DNA of 64,000 nucleotides from Vallitalea maricola. GTDB lineage: Bacteria > Bacillota > Clostridia > Lachnospirales > Vallitaleaceae. The notes beneath the pieces were generated by a model, which worked only from the letters and a program-made list of their open reading frames with translations, did no database searches and was not told the DNA's origin. Location: assembly GCF_036985595.1 (NCBI RefSeq), contig NZ_BTPU01000037.1:19341-83340 (forward strand), read 5' to 3'. Below, in pieces: positions 43,713 to 52,974 of the stretch. The position numbers and the translations under genes are program-made. Each line of letters begins with the position of its first letter. Position 1 is the first letter of the stretch.

Positions 43713-43756
43713 TACTTCATATTTTAATCATTATGTATTTATTAATTAGTTGCATG

Positions 43757-44173
43757 TTATCTCATGTTATCTTTATTTAGATATCTCATCTTATTCTTAC
43801 TTTTATCGTCTTTCAATTTTTGTATGGCACCTTTTTTATCGTATGCACCATCTAGATTATGTTGGATATCATGTTTACATTGTTCACAAAATTTACCTGT
43901 TCTAATGGTCTTACCACATAACTCACATTCAATCCCTATGGCTGAACCTTCAGCAAATATGAGTCTTTCCTCACGTACCCATTGATGTATGAGCTTAATA
44001 GAAATATCACATTCTTCAGCCACTTGGGCTATATTAGCATTAGGGTTATCTCTAATATATTTCTTAGTCACTTGAAATTGATCCTCTAAATCACTTTTAC
44101 ATACAGGGCACATAGGTACACCTGATATATAATTAAATATTTTCCCACATTTCACACAATTTCTTACGTTCAT
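43757..44173 (-). CDS. yvyF: YvyF-type flagellar operon protein
   Basis: 138 residues with two zinc-ribbon-like CxxC pairs (NCVKCGKIF and PMCPVCKSDL) at the N-terminus, an HTH-like block (NIAQVAEECDISIKLIHQWV) and a third and fourth pair (ECELCGKTI and FCEQCKHDI). It is the family seen between comF and flgM in Bacillus and many Clostridia. Its function is not established; a DNA- or RNA-binding regulatory role is likely from the HTH. Confidence 0.9.
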   Translation of the reverse strand: MNVRNCVKCGKIFNYISGVPMCPVCKSDLEDQFQVTKKYIRDNPNANIAQVAEECDISIKLIHQWVREERLIFAEGSAIGIECELCGKTIRTGKFCEQCKHDIQHNLDGAYDKKGAIQKLKDDKSKNKMRYLNKDNMR

Positions 44174-44190
44174 ATAAAAAACACCTCCGT

Positions 44191-44928
44191 TTAATATCCT
44201 TTTCCTATTGCAATCGTAATAAAAAATACTTCCTTTGCTCCATTAATCAATAATTCCTTAGCAAGGCTGTCTATAGTGTTTCCTGTAGTATATATATCGT
44301 CACAAATTAATATTGTTTTACCTATAATTTCATTAAATTTAATGACTTTAAAAGCTTTTTTCACATTGTTTATTCTTTCTTTGTCTGAAAGATTTTTTTG
44401 AGGCTTAGTATTTAATGTTCTCAAAACGCAATTAGTATTGCATGGTATATCTAAATACTTTCCTATATTTGCGGCGATTATTTCAGCTTGGTTATAACCT
44501 CTTTTTCTTTGTTTTTTTATGTGCAGAGGCACAGGAATTATTAGATCAACATGTGCTTCTACTATCTCCCTTTTATATAATGTTACTACTTCTTTGGAGA
44601 AAATTCTACCATAATTTTTATTATTATTGTTTTTATATCTTTGTAGAGCCTTTTTCAGCTTACCTTCATATAACCAGACTGCCCAGCCTCTTGTATATTC
44701 ATGTTCATTTTTAGTACAATCAAAACAATACCCAGCTAATTCACTATTAAGGGGCTTACTACATTTTTTACATCTGGGTTCCATTATATAAGGAAGGTCT
44801 TCTACACATGACTCACAAATTCTTTCTTCCTCATTTATAGGTATTATATCCATACATATGGGACACCGTTTTGGATAAATTATACTGAGCAATTCATCTT
44901 CTAATTTATTAATTCTCATAAAATCCAA
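44191..44928 (-). CDS. comF: ComF-family protein (phosphoribosyltransferase-like)
   Basis: 245 residues. The N-terminal zinc finger (CPICMDIIP, CESCVEDL, CKKCSKPL, CFDC) precedes a phosphoribosyltransferase fold with the PRPP-loop signature ILICDDIYTTGNT. Conserved ComF blocks include VPLHIKKQRKRGYNQAEIIA. In competent bacteria ComF aids DNA uptake. Preceded by recD2, followed by yvyF: the conserved Firmicutes order. No other competence gene is in view. Confidence 0.93.
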   Translation of the reverse strand: MDFMRINKLEDELLSIIYPKRCPICMDIIPINEEERICESCVEDLPYIMEPRCKKCSKPLNSELAGYCFDCTKNEHEYTRGWAVWLYEGKLKKALQRYKNNNNKNYGRIFSKEVVTLYKREIVEAHVDLIIPVPLHIKKQRKRGYNQAEIIAANIGKYLDIPCNTNCVLRTLNTKPQKNLSDKERINNVKKAFKVIKFNEIIGKTILICDDIYTTGNTIDSLAKELLINGAKEVFFITIAIGKGY

Positions 44929-44968
44929 CCTGCCTATGATTAATCAACAAAACTATCTATCTTATAAT

Positions 44969-47215
44969 CTATATATCAACTTCATTCATGGTATCAAATA
45001 TCTCTTGTATTCTTAATCTAAGTGCAGAATACCTTTCAATCTCTTTATCATTATCAATCATCTGATATATTGTAGTATCTAATCCTACAATGACTACATA
45101 CTTTTTAGCACGAGTTACCGCAGTATATAATAGATTCCTTATAAGAAGCATGGATGGCCCAGTTAGGAGAGGAATAACAACTACTGGATATTCACTCCCT
45201 TGCGATTTATGAATTGTAACTGCATAAGCCAATTCTAATTCTTCCAGATTAGCATATTCATATTCCACCACTTTATCATCTTCAAACTTTACCTTTAATT
45301 TATTAGTATATTGATTAATCTCTATTATAGTTCCAATGTCACCATTAAATACACCAACGCCTTCATCAATAGTAAAGTTATACTCATTTTTTATCTGCCA
45401 TGCCAAGTTATAATTGTTCTTTATCTGCATGACCTTATCGCCTTCCCTGTATAAAACATCACGAAAGACCTTTTCATTCTTATCTTTTTTAGGTGGATTC
45501 AAAGTTGCTTGTAATTCCTTGTTGAGATTAATAGTACCAAGCAATCCTTTCCTCATAGGAGATAGTATCTGAATGCCATCAAAAGGTGAACAATTAGCAA
45601 ATTTCGGTAATCTAGTCTTAGTCAGAGTTTTCATCTCATCTAAGATACTTCCTGCAGTAGCCCTTTTTATGTAGAAAAAATCACTCTTCTTATTGGCTAG
45701 ATCAATATGTTCTCCAGAATTAATCTTATGTGCATTCATAATAATTGCACTTTCTCTAGCTTGACGGAATATCTTTTCTAATTTTACTACTTTTACTTTC
45801 TTGCTCTCTATGATATCTTTTAATACATTTCCTGGTCCTACCGATGGTAATTGGTCCTTATCACCAACAATAATAAGTCTAGTACCTGGAATTAACGCCT
45901 TTAATAAACTATTCATCAGAACAATATCAACCATAGACGCTTCATCAATAATCAAAGCATCACACTCTAATGGATTATCCTCATGTTTCTCAAATTTATT
46001 ATTATTATCTTCACTATTCATAAAAGAAATTTCTAATAGGCGATGTATGGTTTGTGCCTGTCTTCCTGTAGCTTCTGTCATTCTCTTGGCTGCCCTGCCT
46101 GTTGGTGCAGCTAACATTACATCTAACCCTTGTCTCTCTAATAACTCTATTATGGAATTAATAGTTGTTGTCTTACCTGTTCCAGGACCTCCAGTCACAA
46201 CTATAACTCCATTTTTAATTCCTTCTTTTATAGCTTGTCTCTGATAATCATCAAAAACAATATCTGAACTTTCTTCAATAGCTTTAATCTCATTATCTAC
46301 ATTACCAGGTAAATCATAATCATATTGCGCTAGATCATATATCTTTCTAGCCACATTCAACTCCAAATGATAAAACATCATATTATAGGTAATAACTCTA
46401 TCTTCAACTTCCTTACTGATGATTTGTTTATTGATCTGTAACTCAATTAAGGCATTCTCTATCAATTCATAAGGAACCAACAACATTTCTTCTGCCTTAT
46501 CTATCAAATCATTCTTAGGTAGATAAGTATGTCCATTAAGAGAAGCTCTGCCCAGAATAAACATAATTCCAGCCTTGACCCTATGAACTGAATCTTTATC
46601 AATTCCCATCTTCATTGCTATTTCATCAGCCGTTTTAAAACCTATTCCTATTATATCTTCAGCAAGTTTGTAAGGATTGTTCCCAACAATGTCCATAGTA
46701 CGTTCTTTGTACCTATTATATATCTTTATTGCATAGGTCAATGAAATACCATACTCTTGTAAAAATATTATTGTCTTTCTCATTTCTCTCTGCTCATAAA
46801 AAATATTAGCTACTTCGTTAGCCTTCTTCTCACTTATACCTTTTACCAAAGCAAGAGTCTCTGGTTCCTCTTCTATAATCCTAAAAGAATCATCACCAAA
46901 CTTCTTAACAATCCTCTTAGCAAGAGCTGGTCCAATACCCTTAATCGCTCCCGAAGACAGATACCTTAAAACAGAATGCCTATCCTGTGGTATAAAACTT
47001 TGATAGCTTTCTATTTGGAATTGCCTACCATAAGTATGATGAGAGACATATTCTCCAACCGCTCTAATCTGCTCTCCTTCAGATACCCCCAGCATTGTCC
47101 CAACACAGGTAATATCCTCTTCTTCCATACTAATCTCACATACACAATATCCATTATTCTCATTTCTATATATAATCTCTTCAATTATTCCTTCAATAAC
47201 TTGCTGAGTTTCCAT
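44969..47215 (-). CDS. recD2: ATP-dependent RecD2-type helicase
   Basis: 748-residue 5' to 3' superfamily 1B helicase that, without RecBC, acts in DNA repair. N-terminal OB-like region and tandem HhH segments (GPALAKRIVKKFGDDSFRII, VKGISEKKANEVANIFYEQR). The Walker A GGPGTGKTTT is near residue 345, Walker B DALIIDEASMVDI, motif III GDKDQLPSVGPG and the C-terminal motif VTRAKKYVVIVG. All needed motifs are intact. It starts at the ATG at 47213-47215. Confidence 0.95.
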   Translation of the reverse strand: METQQVIEGIIEEIIYRNENNGYCVCEISMEEEDITCVGTMLGVSEGEQIRAVGEYVSHHTYGRQFQIESYQSFIPQDRHSVLRYLSSGAIKGIGPALAKRIVKKFGDDSFRIIEEEPETLALVKGISEKKANEVANIFYEQREMRKTIIFLQEYGISLTYAIKIYNRYKERTMDIVGNNPYKLAEDIIGIGFKTADEIAMKMGIDKDSVHRVKAGIMFILGRASLNGHTYLPKNDLIDKAEEMLLVPYELIENALIELQINKQIISKEVEDRVITYNMMFYHLELNVARKIYDLAQYDYDLPGNVDNEIKAIEESSDIVFDDYQRQAIKEGIKNGVIVVTGGPGTGKTTTINSIIELLERQGLDVMLAAPTGRAAKRMTEATGRQAQTIHRLLEISFMNSEDNNNKFEKHEDNPLECDALIIDEASMVDIVLMNSLLKALIPGTRLIIVGDKDQLPSVGPGNVLKDIIESKKVKVVKLEKIFRQARESAIIMNAHKINSGEHIDLANKKSDFFYIKRATAGSILDEMKTLTKTRLPKFANCSPFDGIQILSPMRKGLLGTINLNKELQATLNPPKKDKNEKVFRDVLYREGDKVMQIKNNYNLAWQIKNEYNFTIDEGVGVFNGDIGTIIEINQYTNKLKVKFEDDKVVEYEYANLEELELAYAVTIHKSQGSEYPVVVIPLLTGPSMLLIRNLLYTAVTRAKKYVVIVGLDTTIYQMIDNDKEIERYSALRLRIQEIFDTMNEVDI

Positions 47216-47309
47216 GAAATCACCTTTAATATTTGTATCGTCATTTAGATTATTTTATCATATATGTATGTTAAAGACAATTGTTAGTAAGTTATAGGTT
47301 TTTTAAGTA

Positions 47310-47343
47310 CAAGTCAGTCAGAAAATTGTTTTGCTCTGACTTG
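47310..47343 (-). terminator. Hairpin downstream of the PTS genes
   Basis: CAAGTCAG (47310-47317) and CTGACTTG (47336-47343) form an 8-bp stem with an 18-base loop. It is about 190 bases past the final HPr gene on the transcribed strand. The flank TACTTAAAAAACC is not a U-run, so termination is uncertain. Confidence 0.4.
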
Positions 47344-47349
47344 GTTCTT

Positions 47350-47456
47350 GCAAAATAGTATATGTATATGTTACGCCAGCAAAATTGCTCGTCCTGAGCA
47401 AATAGCTGGGCTCGGCGTCCTGCCTCACTACTCCACATATACATATACTATTTTGC
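47350..47456. repeat. Structured element bounded by 22-bp perfect inverted repeats
   Basis: Arms 47350-47371 and 47435-47456 are exactly complementary over 22 bases. The 63-base interior is much richer in G+C than its surroundings and folds into two small hairpins with the same loop: GCTC-GTCCT-GAGC and GGC-GTCCT-GCC. No reading frame. It looks like a MITE-like or structured RNA repeat of unknown role. Confidence 0.75.
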
Positions 47457-47530
47457 CTGTTATTAAGTGGTTATCACTATAGATGGTTTCCCTACAGTCC
47501 CGTTGTCCAAAGCAAAAAGAACCAGCATCT

Positions 47531-47794
47531 CTACCAGTCCTTTTCAAGAGGGTTTTCTATCAAATAAACTACTTTTCTCATGGCTTCCTTTTCATCATTT
47601 CCATCAATAACAATTCTAACCTTATCACCTTTAGCCAACTCCAACATCATTACACTAATCACACTTTTACCATTCCCACTTTTATTACCCCTGACTATAG
47701 TGATATTAGCCCCAAATTTTGAGGTCTGATTAACAAAATAAGCACATGGCCTCGCATGGAAATTATATTTTAATATAACTTCTTGTATAAACAT
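47531..47794 (-). CDS. HPr-family phosphocarrier protein (second copy)
   Basis: 87 residues. The phosphorylatable histidine is H13 in NFHARPCAYFV, and the regulatory serine is S44 in NGKSVISVMML (HPr numbering Ser46), so both sites are present. It is the last gene of the PTS run, directly after the EIIA gene. It may serve the EII genes next to it or act in catabolite control. AAGTAGGGATC precedes the ATG. Confidence 0.92.
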   Translation of the reverse strand: MFIQEVILKYNFHARPCAYFVNQTSKFGANITIVRGNKSGNGKSVISVMMLELAKGDKVRIVIDGNDEKEAMRKVVYLIENPLEKDW

Positions 47795-47802
47795 ATAGAT
47801 CC

Positions 47803-48285
47803 CTACTTTAACCTAATTTTCATTATAACCCCATCTTCAATAAACTTATCTACATTACAAAGAGAAAAACCCTTAACCTTTTCCATATTGGTAATTATAA
47901 TAGGCGTTATTACCTCTTTGCCCCTCTCTTTGATTAAATCTAGATCCATCTTAATTAACGGATCACCTTTTTTAATAATCTGTTCTTCCTCAATTAATCG
48001 CTCATATCCCTCACCTTTTAACTCTACAGTATCTATTCCCATATGTATAAGAATCTCCAAACCCTCTTCTGAACTAATTCCTATAGCATGATTTGTTGGG
48101 AATATCTGAATTATCTTACCATCACATGGTGCTTTTATAATACCATCCTCTGGTAAAATAGCAATACCATCTCCAATCATCCTAGAAGCAAAAACTTCAT
48201 CTGGTACTTTATCAAGTTCTACGACTTTGCCTCTAGCTGGACTATATATTAGGGTATCTTTTTGTTTTTTCAATAATTTAAACAT
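47803..48285 (-). CDS. PTS EIIA component, glucose type
   Basis: 160 residues of the EIIA-Glc fold. The two active-site histidines are H66 (FPTNHAIGI) and H81 (ILIHMGIDTVEL), the second being the phosphorylated one. Family blocks SPARGKVVELDKVPD and GDGIAILPEDG are clear. It supplies phosphate to the EIICB gene upstream. Free-standing EIIA is common in Firmicutes when not fused to EIICB. Confidence 0.92.
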   Translation of the reverse strand: MFKLLKKQKDTLIYSPARGKVVELDKVPDEVFASRMIGDGIAILPEDGIIKAPCDGKIIQIFPTNHAIGISSEEGLEILIHMGIDTVELKGEGYERLIEEEQIIKKGDPLIKMDLDLIKERGKEVITPIIITNMEKVKGFSLCNVDKFIEDGVIMKIRLK

Positions 48286-48337
48286 TATTTCCTCCTAGGA
48301 TTATTGTTATTATAACATAAAACTGATTAATGGGGTT

Positions 48338-49696
48338 CTATACAATCTTCTTCATTTCATCAACTACTAATTCCGCTTTTGGCCCTACAATAACCTGCAT
48401 ATTCTTATTATTAGGTCTAAGGACTCCTGAAGCTCCTAACTTCTTCAATTCATCATCATCAACTATTGATGAATCATTCAAAGTCAAACGAAGTCTTGTA
48501 ATACAAGCATCTACTGCCTTGATATTTTGTTTACCACCAAGTGCCATTACAAACTCCGCTGCTATTCCTGCCAAACCAAGATCTGCAATAAGAGCATCAA
48601 TATTACCACCTTGTTCATCTAAACGACCCGGCGTAGGTAGATTAAGCTTTTTGATTGCGAATACGAAAACAAAGTAATACATAACTCCAAAACATAACCC
48701 TATTGGTAGAAGCAATAACGGCTTAGTGGCTAATTTGAAGTACAGAGCATAGTCTATGAAACCAGCCGAAAATATGAATCCATGCAGTATGCCCAGTATA
48801 TTACATACAATTAATGATAAACCGGCTAGAACTGCATGTATAACGTATAATACTGGTGCTAAGAATATGAAACTGAATTCTAATGGTTCTGTTACACCTG
48901 TTAAAAATGATGTAAATGCAAGAGAGAATATCATTGAACCAACTAATGCTTTATTTGCTTTTTTAGCACATGTATACATAGCAAGACCTGCCGCTGGAAG
49001 AGCAAACATCATTATTGGATAGAATCCAGCCATGTATATTCCAGCACTTGGATCTCCAGCAAGATATCTAGCATAGTCTCCTCTTACTATTTCACCTGCT
49101 GCATTAGTGAATTCACCAAAGTTCATCCAGAATATATTGTTAAGGATATGATGTAAGCCTGTAGGTATTAATAATCGGTTAAGGAAACCATATACCCCTG
49201 CTCCAACTGCTCCTGATTGGATAACAAAATTACCAAACATATCTAATCCTTTAGCAATAAAAGGCCATACTACACAAAATAGTAGTGACAAAGGAATAGA
49301 CGCTATAGATGTAACAAAAGGTACTACCGCTTTTCCGAACTTGTTATCTTTTAGTTTGTTATATATAAATGCAGTAACTCCACCTGTTACTATACCGCCC
49401 AATACACCGATATCAGTACCAGGTACTATTGCGTTAATTCCAGATATTACCATAAAATAAGCTATGGAGCCAGAAAAAGCAGCTATACTACTTTTATCTT
49501 TTGATAATCCGATAGCTACACCTATGGCAAATAATAAAGCTAAATTACTAAACACAGCATCTCCAGCATTACTGATAAATGGAATGTTAAGAACATCTGG
49601 CTGACCAATACGTAATAGTATACCAGCTGCTGGTAATACTGCTATTGGAAGCATTAAAGCTGTACCTAATTTTTGTAACTTACTGAATACTTGCAT
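48338..49696 (-). CDS. PTS EIICB transporter, glucose/N-acetylglucosamine family
   Basis: 452 residues. Residues 1-350 are the membrane EIIC domain with about ten hydrophobic segments; the C-terminal 75 residues are EIIB with the phosphorylated cysteine in AVDACITRLRLTL near residue 395. The sugar-binding signature GVTEPLEF is present. Compared with other family members, the stretch that usually reads xFFGGKRFVPI is missing; here NKFGKAVVPFVTSIA stands in its place. Substrate (glucose or GlcNAc) cannot be told with confidence. Confidence 0.92.
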   Translation of the reverse strand: MQVFSKLQKLGTALMLPIAVLPAAGILLRIGQPDVLNIPFISNAGDAVFSNLALLFAIGVAIGLSKDKSSIAAFSGSIAYFMVISGINAIVPGTDIGVLGGIVTGGVTAFIYNKLKDNKFGKAVVPFVTSIASIPLSLLFCVVWPFIAKGLDMFGNFVIQSGAVGAGVYGFLNRLLIPTGLHHILNNIFWMNFGEFTNAAGEIVRGDYARYLAGDPSAGIYMAGFYPIMMFALPAAGLAMYTCAKKANKALVGSMIFSLAFTSFLTGVTEPLEFSFIFLAPVLYVIHAVLAGLSLIVCNILGILHGFIFSAGFIDYALYFKLATKPLLLLPIGLCFGVMYYFVFVFAIKKLNLPTPGRLDEQGGNIDALIADLGLAGIAAEFVMALGGKQNIKAVDACITRLRLTLNDSSIVDDDELKKLGASGVLRPNNKNMQVIVGPKAELVVDEMKKIV

Positions 49697-49724
49697 TATA
49701 AATCCTCCTTATTTTAATATAATT

Positions 49725-50207
49725 TTAGAATAATCCTTTCAACGGTACCCATGCATAACCAAATATAAGTGCTAATATTATACATGTGAATGCTGTTACA
49801 ATTGGTACAAATCTTTTCCCTCCAAAGAAAGCCAACCATGTAGGTAATTGAGCATTTTTGTACTTGTTGTATAATAAGCCAGCTACAATCCCTGCAATAA
49901 TTCCAGCAACTATACCCATGTTACTAGCATCATTGATTGTCTGAACTCCTTTATTAAGTACAAAATACCCTAATACTGCTGATAACACAACTGTCCCATG
50001 ATCATCAACAGCCAGTGCAATAGCTACTATAATGGCAACTATCATTGGTAAATGTGCAAATACTGTTTTCCCCATCTCTTCAAAAAAAGTGATGTTCAAA
50101 GCACCTGGTTGACCTATCAGCAATAAAATTCCAGCTACTAGCAGAACACCCACTGGGAGCAATAATGCACTTTTTTGTTTTTTTGTTGCCTCAGCCTTGT
50201 TACTCAT
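49725..50207 (-). CDS. Truncated PTS EIIC protein
   Basis: 160 residues that match only the N-terminal third of an EIIC domain: ALLLPVGVLLVAGILLLIGQ and LPTWLAFFGGKRFVPIVT, ending after GYAWVPLKGLF. It has about four membrane segments and no EIIB. AGGAGGAG lies before the ATG and the stop is clean, 28 bases before the full EIICB. It keeps the FFGGKRF motif that the full-length neighbour lacks. It may be a decayed duplicate or a helper subunit. Being open from start to stop with a good ribosome site argues against simple decay. Confidence 0.75.
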   Translation of the reverse strand: MSNKAEATKKQKSALLLPVGVLLVAGILLLIGQPGALNITFFEEMGKTVFAHLPMIVAIIVAIALAVDDHGTVVLSAVLGYFVLNKGVQTINDASNMGIVAGIIAGIVAGLLYNKYKNAQLPTWLAFFGGKRFVPIVTAFTCIILALIFGYAWVPLKGLF

Positions 50208-50304
50208 AAAAAACTCCTCCTTTAATCTTTGTAATATAATATTAGATTAATTCATAAAAAGGTAGTTTAAGTATAGGTCTTAGATATTCTTCCTTCTTAT
50301 GGAT

Positions 50305-50379
50305 TAATAAAAAAAGCATAAACTCACAGCTAAAACATAATATTGATTCAATACCATCTTTTATCCATAAGCTTATGCC
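50305..50379 (-). terminator. Terminator controlled by the second RAT
   Basis: On the transcribed strand GCATAAGCTTATGG pairs (with G-U pairs) with CTGTGAGTTTATGC, followed by TTTTTTTATTA. Its 5' arm overlaps the RAT at 50369-50399, so binding of the antiterminator would block it. Confidence 0.75.
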
Positions 50380-50399
50380 TGCATTACCAGTAACACGCT
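50369..50399 (-). promoter_or_regulatory. RAT antiterminator-binding site between antiterminator gene and EII genes
   Basis: GCGTGTTACTG, then a short loop, then GCAGGCATAAGC on the minus strand: the pattern of BglG/LicT/GlcT RNA targets. It starts a few bases beyond the stop codon of the antiterminator gene and lies before the truncated EIIC. Confidence 0.8.
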
Positions 50400-50401
50400 C
50401 T

Positions 50402-51259
50402 TTAATTTCTTAATCTTTCAATATGTAATGCTAAAAATCCTTTCTCGTCTTTTGATACCTTTATCCCTCTCTCATTTTCAATTATCATAGCTACTTTTTC
50501 AGCTATTTTATATGCTACATCAAGTTTGGTGACTATATCATCCAACAACGGGTTCACTATCTCTTTTTTCTTTTCCACACGAGTGATACTTTGCTTTAGA
50601 TGAGTTACCAATCTAGTATACATAGTTAGATTCTTATCTATATCATATCCTATTTCATCTTCTATTAATTCAAGTATATTCTTTAATAATCTAGTGTCTT
50701 TTATAGTATGTTTAATATTTTTTCTTTGCCTTCCTGAATGCAGATGCAGTGCTATATATCCTACTTCATCATCAGGTATCATAACGCCTAGACGCTTATA
50801 TAATAATGATTTTCCTCTTAATGCTAGATTATATTCATCTTTGTACATTGTTTTTATCTCATCTAGGAATGGATTAGAAAAAACCATACCTTGTTTTAGC
50901 CGTTCTAGTGCAAATCCTACGTGATCTACAAGAGCTATATGAATATGTTCATCTAAATGACCCATCTCTTTTTCTGCTAGAAGTATTATTTCTTCAACTA
51001 CTCCTATTACTTTTCTATCTATTGCATTTACTAGCTGAATATATTCTTCCTTGAGTACTCCTTCTGAGTTACTATATTTCTTTTGTATTTTATTTTCGTA
51101 TATTGTAGTAACTATATCAGCTTTTTTTCCAAAACCGATACCTTTCCCGATAAGGATCATCTCTTGCTTATTACTAACTTTTTTGGCTAGTACTACATTA
51201 TTATTTAGTACTTTAATGATATGATAAGCATTTTCCCCACTCAAAACTGCCTCCTCCAA
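50402..51259 (-). CDS. BglG/GlcT-family transcription antiterminator
   Basis: 285 residues: an N-terminal RNA-binding CAT domain (AYHIIKVLNNNVVLAKKVSN and GKGIGFGKKAD), PRD1 (DEHIHIALVDHVGFALERL) and PRD2 (LVTHLKQSITRVEKKKE, then FLALHIERLRN) with the phosphorylatable histidines. The KVLNNNV...LIGKGIGFGKK block is close to GlcT. It should bind the two RAT sites at 50369 and 53291, so it would control its own operon and the EII genes. It starts at the base before the ptsI stop, i.e. the genes abut. Confidence 0.93.
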   Translation of the reverse strand: MEEAVLSGENAYHIIKVLNNNVVLAKKVSNKQEMILIGKGIGFGKKADIVTTIYENKIQKKYSNSEGVLKEEYIQLVNAIDRKVIGVVEEIILLAEKEMGHLDEHIHIALVDHVGFALERLKQGMVFSNPFLDEIKTMYKDEYNLALRGKSLLYKRLGVMIPDDEVGYIALHLHSGRQRKNIKHTIKDTRLLKNILELIEDEIGYDIDKNLTMYTRLVTHLKQSITRVEKKKEIVNPLLDDIVTKLDVAYKIAEKVAMIIENERGIKVSKDEKGFLALHIERLRN

Positions 51260-52963
51260 TCAGATTCCACTTTTATTCTTTAGAAATTTTATCATCTCAT
51301 CTCCACTTTTACATTTTAAAGCCTCATTGATTAAAGTTTCATTTCTACTAATACTATTAATATGTTTACGGATACCAAGAACATTCCTAGGTATAACACT
51401 TAATTCATCAATTCCTAAACTTATCCATAATGGTAATAATAATTCATCTGATGCTGTTTCACCGCATATTGAAACTTCAATACCTTCCACATGGGCATTC
51501 TCAACAACCATTTTTATACTTTTTATGACCGCTGGATTATATGGAGAATATAAATAGCTGACTTTTGTATTCATTCTATCTACCGCACATACATATTGGG
51601 TTAAATCATTAGTTCCAATACTGAAAAAATCTACTTCTTTAGCAAATTCTGCAGAATTAAATACAGCCGCTGGGGTTTCTATCATGATTCCTACCTTAAT
51701 ATTCTCATTGAAACTTTTTTCCTCTGCTATCAGTTTTTTCTTAGCTTCCTCTAATAGTTTTTTAGCTTCTATAATCTCTTCATATGCAGTTATCATCGGA
51801 AACATAATTTTTATATTACATTCTTTTGAAGCTCTGAGTATAGCTTTTAATTGAGTCAATAGCAGCTTTTCTTCCTGCAAGCAATATCTAATGGCTCTAT
51901 TACCTAGAAAAGGATTTAATTCATCCTCAATATTTATGTAATCTATTTTCTTATCCCCACCTACATCCAATGTACGAACTATCAATTCTTTACCTTTTAG
52001 CTTTTTGCCTACATTACTATAAATATCATATTGTTCTTCTTCCGAAGGAGGCGTCTGTCTATTCATATATAAGAATTCTGTTCTGAATAGTCCTATACCC
52101 TCACCGTCATTATTTAATACTTGTTGTACATCTTCTGGCGAGGCCATATTACAATAGATTTTACAATTATAGCCATCTCTAGTTTTAGTTTTATATCCAA
52201 TAAAAGATTTTTCTTCTTCCAATTGAATCCTTCTTTTTTCAATCCTCTGTTTATATGTATTTATCTGAAATTCTTCTGGTTCTAATATAATCTTACCTTC
52301 AGTTCCATCAATTATTATATGTTCTTGGTCATTGACTATTTTCGTAATAGTATCTATTCCAGTAACGGCAGGAATTCCAAGAGTTCTAGCAAGTATTGCA
52401 GTATGAGAGGTTTTTCCTCCCGTTTCTGTAACTATACCTAATATCTTATCTTTATCCATAGATAAAGTATCTGATGGGGTAAGCTCTTTAGTAACAAGTA
52501 TAACTTTTTCTTTTAGTTTACTGAGAGGTTTGTCAGTTTTCCCGATTATGTTATTTATAATCCTTTTGCCTATATCCCCTATATCTAGAGATCTTTCCTT
52601 GAAATATTCGTTATTCATATTATTGAATATTTCAACATACTCTTTAATGGTTTTATCCACTGCCCACTCTACATTAAAACCTTTTTCAATTTTTTCGACT
52701 ATACTATCTTTTAGATCAGGGTCTTCTATCATTGTAATATGAGCTTTAATGATATCAGCTGTATCACCAATATTATGAGCTTTATCTAGTTGTAATTTCT
52801 GTAATTGTTCTATGCTAATTATTATAGCTTTTTCTAATTTGGCTTTTTCATTTGTTATGTCAACAATCTTTCTTTTAGTTATTATATATTCAGTAGGATT
52901 ATAGCAATATACTGATCCTATACCATAACCTGCTGATACATTAATTCCAAATAACTCTTTCAT
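51260..52963 (-). CDS. ptsI: Phosphoenolpyruvate-protein phosphotransferase (PTS enzyme I)
   Basis: 567 residues. It phosphorylates HPr from phosphoenolpyruvate. The active histidine is in GGKTSHTAILARTLGIPAVT near residue 187. The PEP-binding TIM-barrel has RTLDVGGDKKIDYI, LGNRAIRYCLQ, MIETPAAVFNSAEFAKEVDF and EVSICGETASDELLLPLWIS. AAGGAG precedes the ATG. It follows an HPr gene by 11 bases and precedes the antiterminator gene. This places general PTS proteins under antitermination. Confidence 0.95.
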   Translation of the reverse strand: MKELFGINVSAGYGIGSVYCYNPTEYIITKRKIVDITNEKAKLEKAIIISIEQLQKLQLDKAHNIGDTADIIKAHITMIEDPDLKDSIVEKIEKGFNVEWAVDKTIKEYVEIFNNMNNEYFKERSLDIGDIGKRIINNIIGKTDKPLSKLKEKVILVTKELTPSDTLSMDKDKILGIVTETGGKTSHTAILARTLGIPAVTGIDTITKIVNDQEHIIIDGTEGKIILEPEEFQINTYKQRIEKRRIQLEEEKSFIGYKTKTRDGYNCKIYCNMASPEDVQQVLNNDGEGIGLFRTEFLYMNRQTPPSEEEQYDIYSNVGKKLKGKELIVRTLDVGGDKKIDYINIEDELNPFLGNRAIRYCLQEEKLLLTQLKAILRASKECNIKIMFPMITAYEEIIEAKKLLEEAKKKLIAEEKSFNENIKVGIMIETPAAVFNSAEFAKEVDFFSIGTNDLTQYVCAVDRMNTKVSYLYSPYNPAVIKSIKMVVENAHVEGIEVSICGETASDELLLPLWISLGIDELSVIPRNVLGIRKHINSISRNETLINEALKCKSGDEMIKFLKNKSGI

Positions 52964-52974
52964 AGTTTTTCTCC

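Larger units (their letters stand above)
47216..47530. other. PTS-recD2 intergenic region
   Basis: No gene seen in these 315 bases. It holds a hairpin (47310-47343) and a 107-base structured element bounded by 22-base perfect inverted repeats (47350-47456). The rest is plain A+T-rich sequence. Confidence 0.6.

Noticed and set aside
43545..43727. Plus-strand reading frame of about 60 codons between flgM and yvyF
   Set aside because: It runs over the sigma-28 promoter and the inverted-repeat element, has no ribosome binding site and no recognisable protein.
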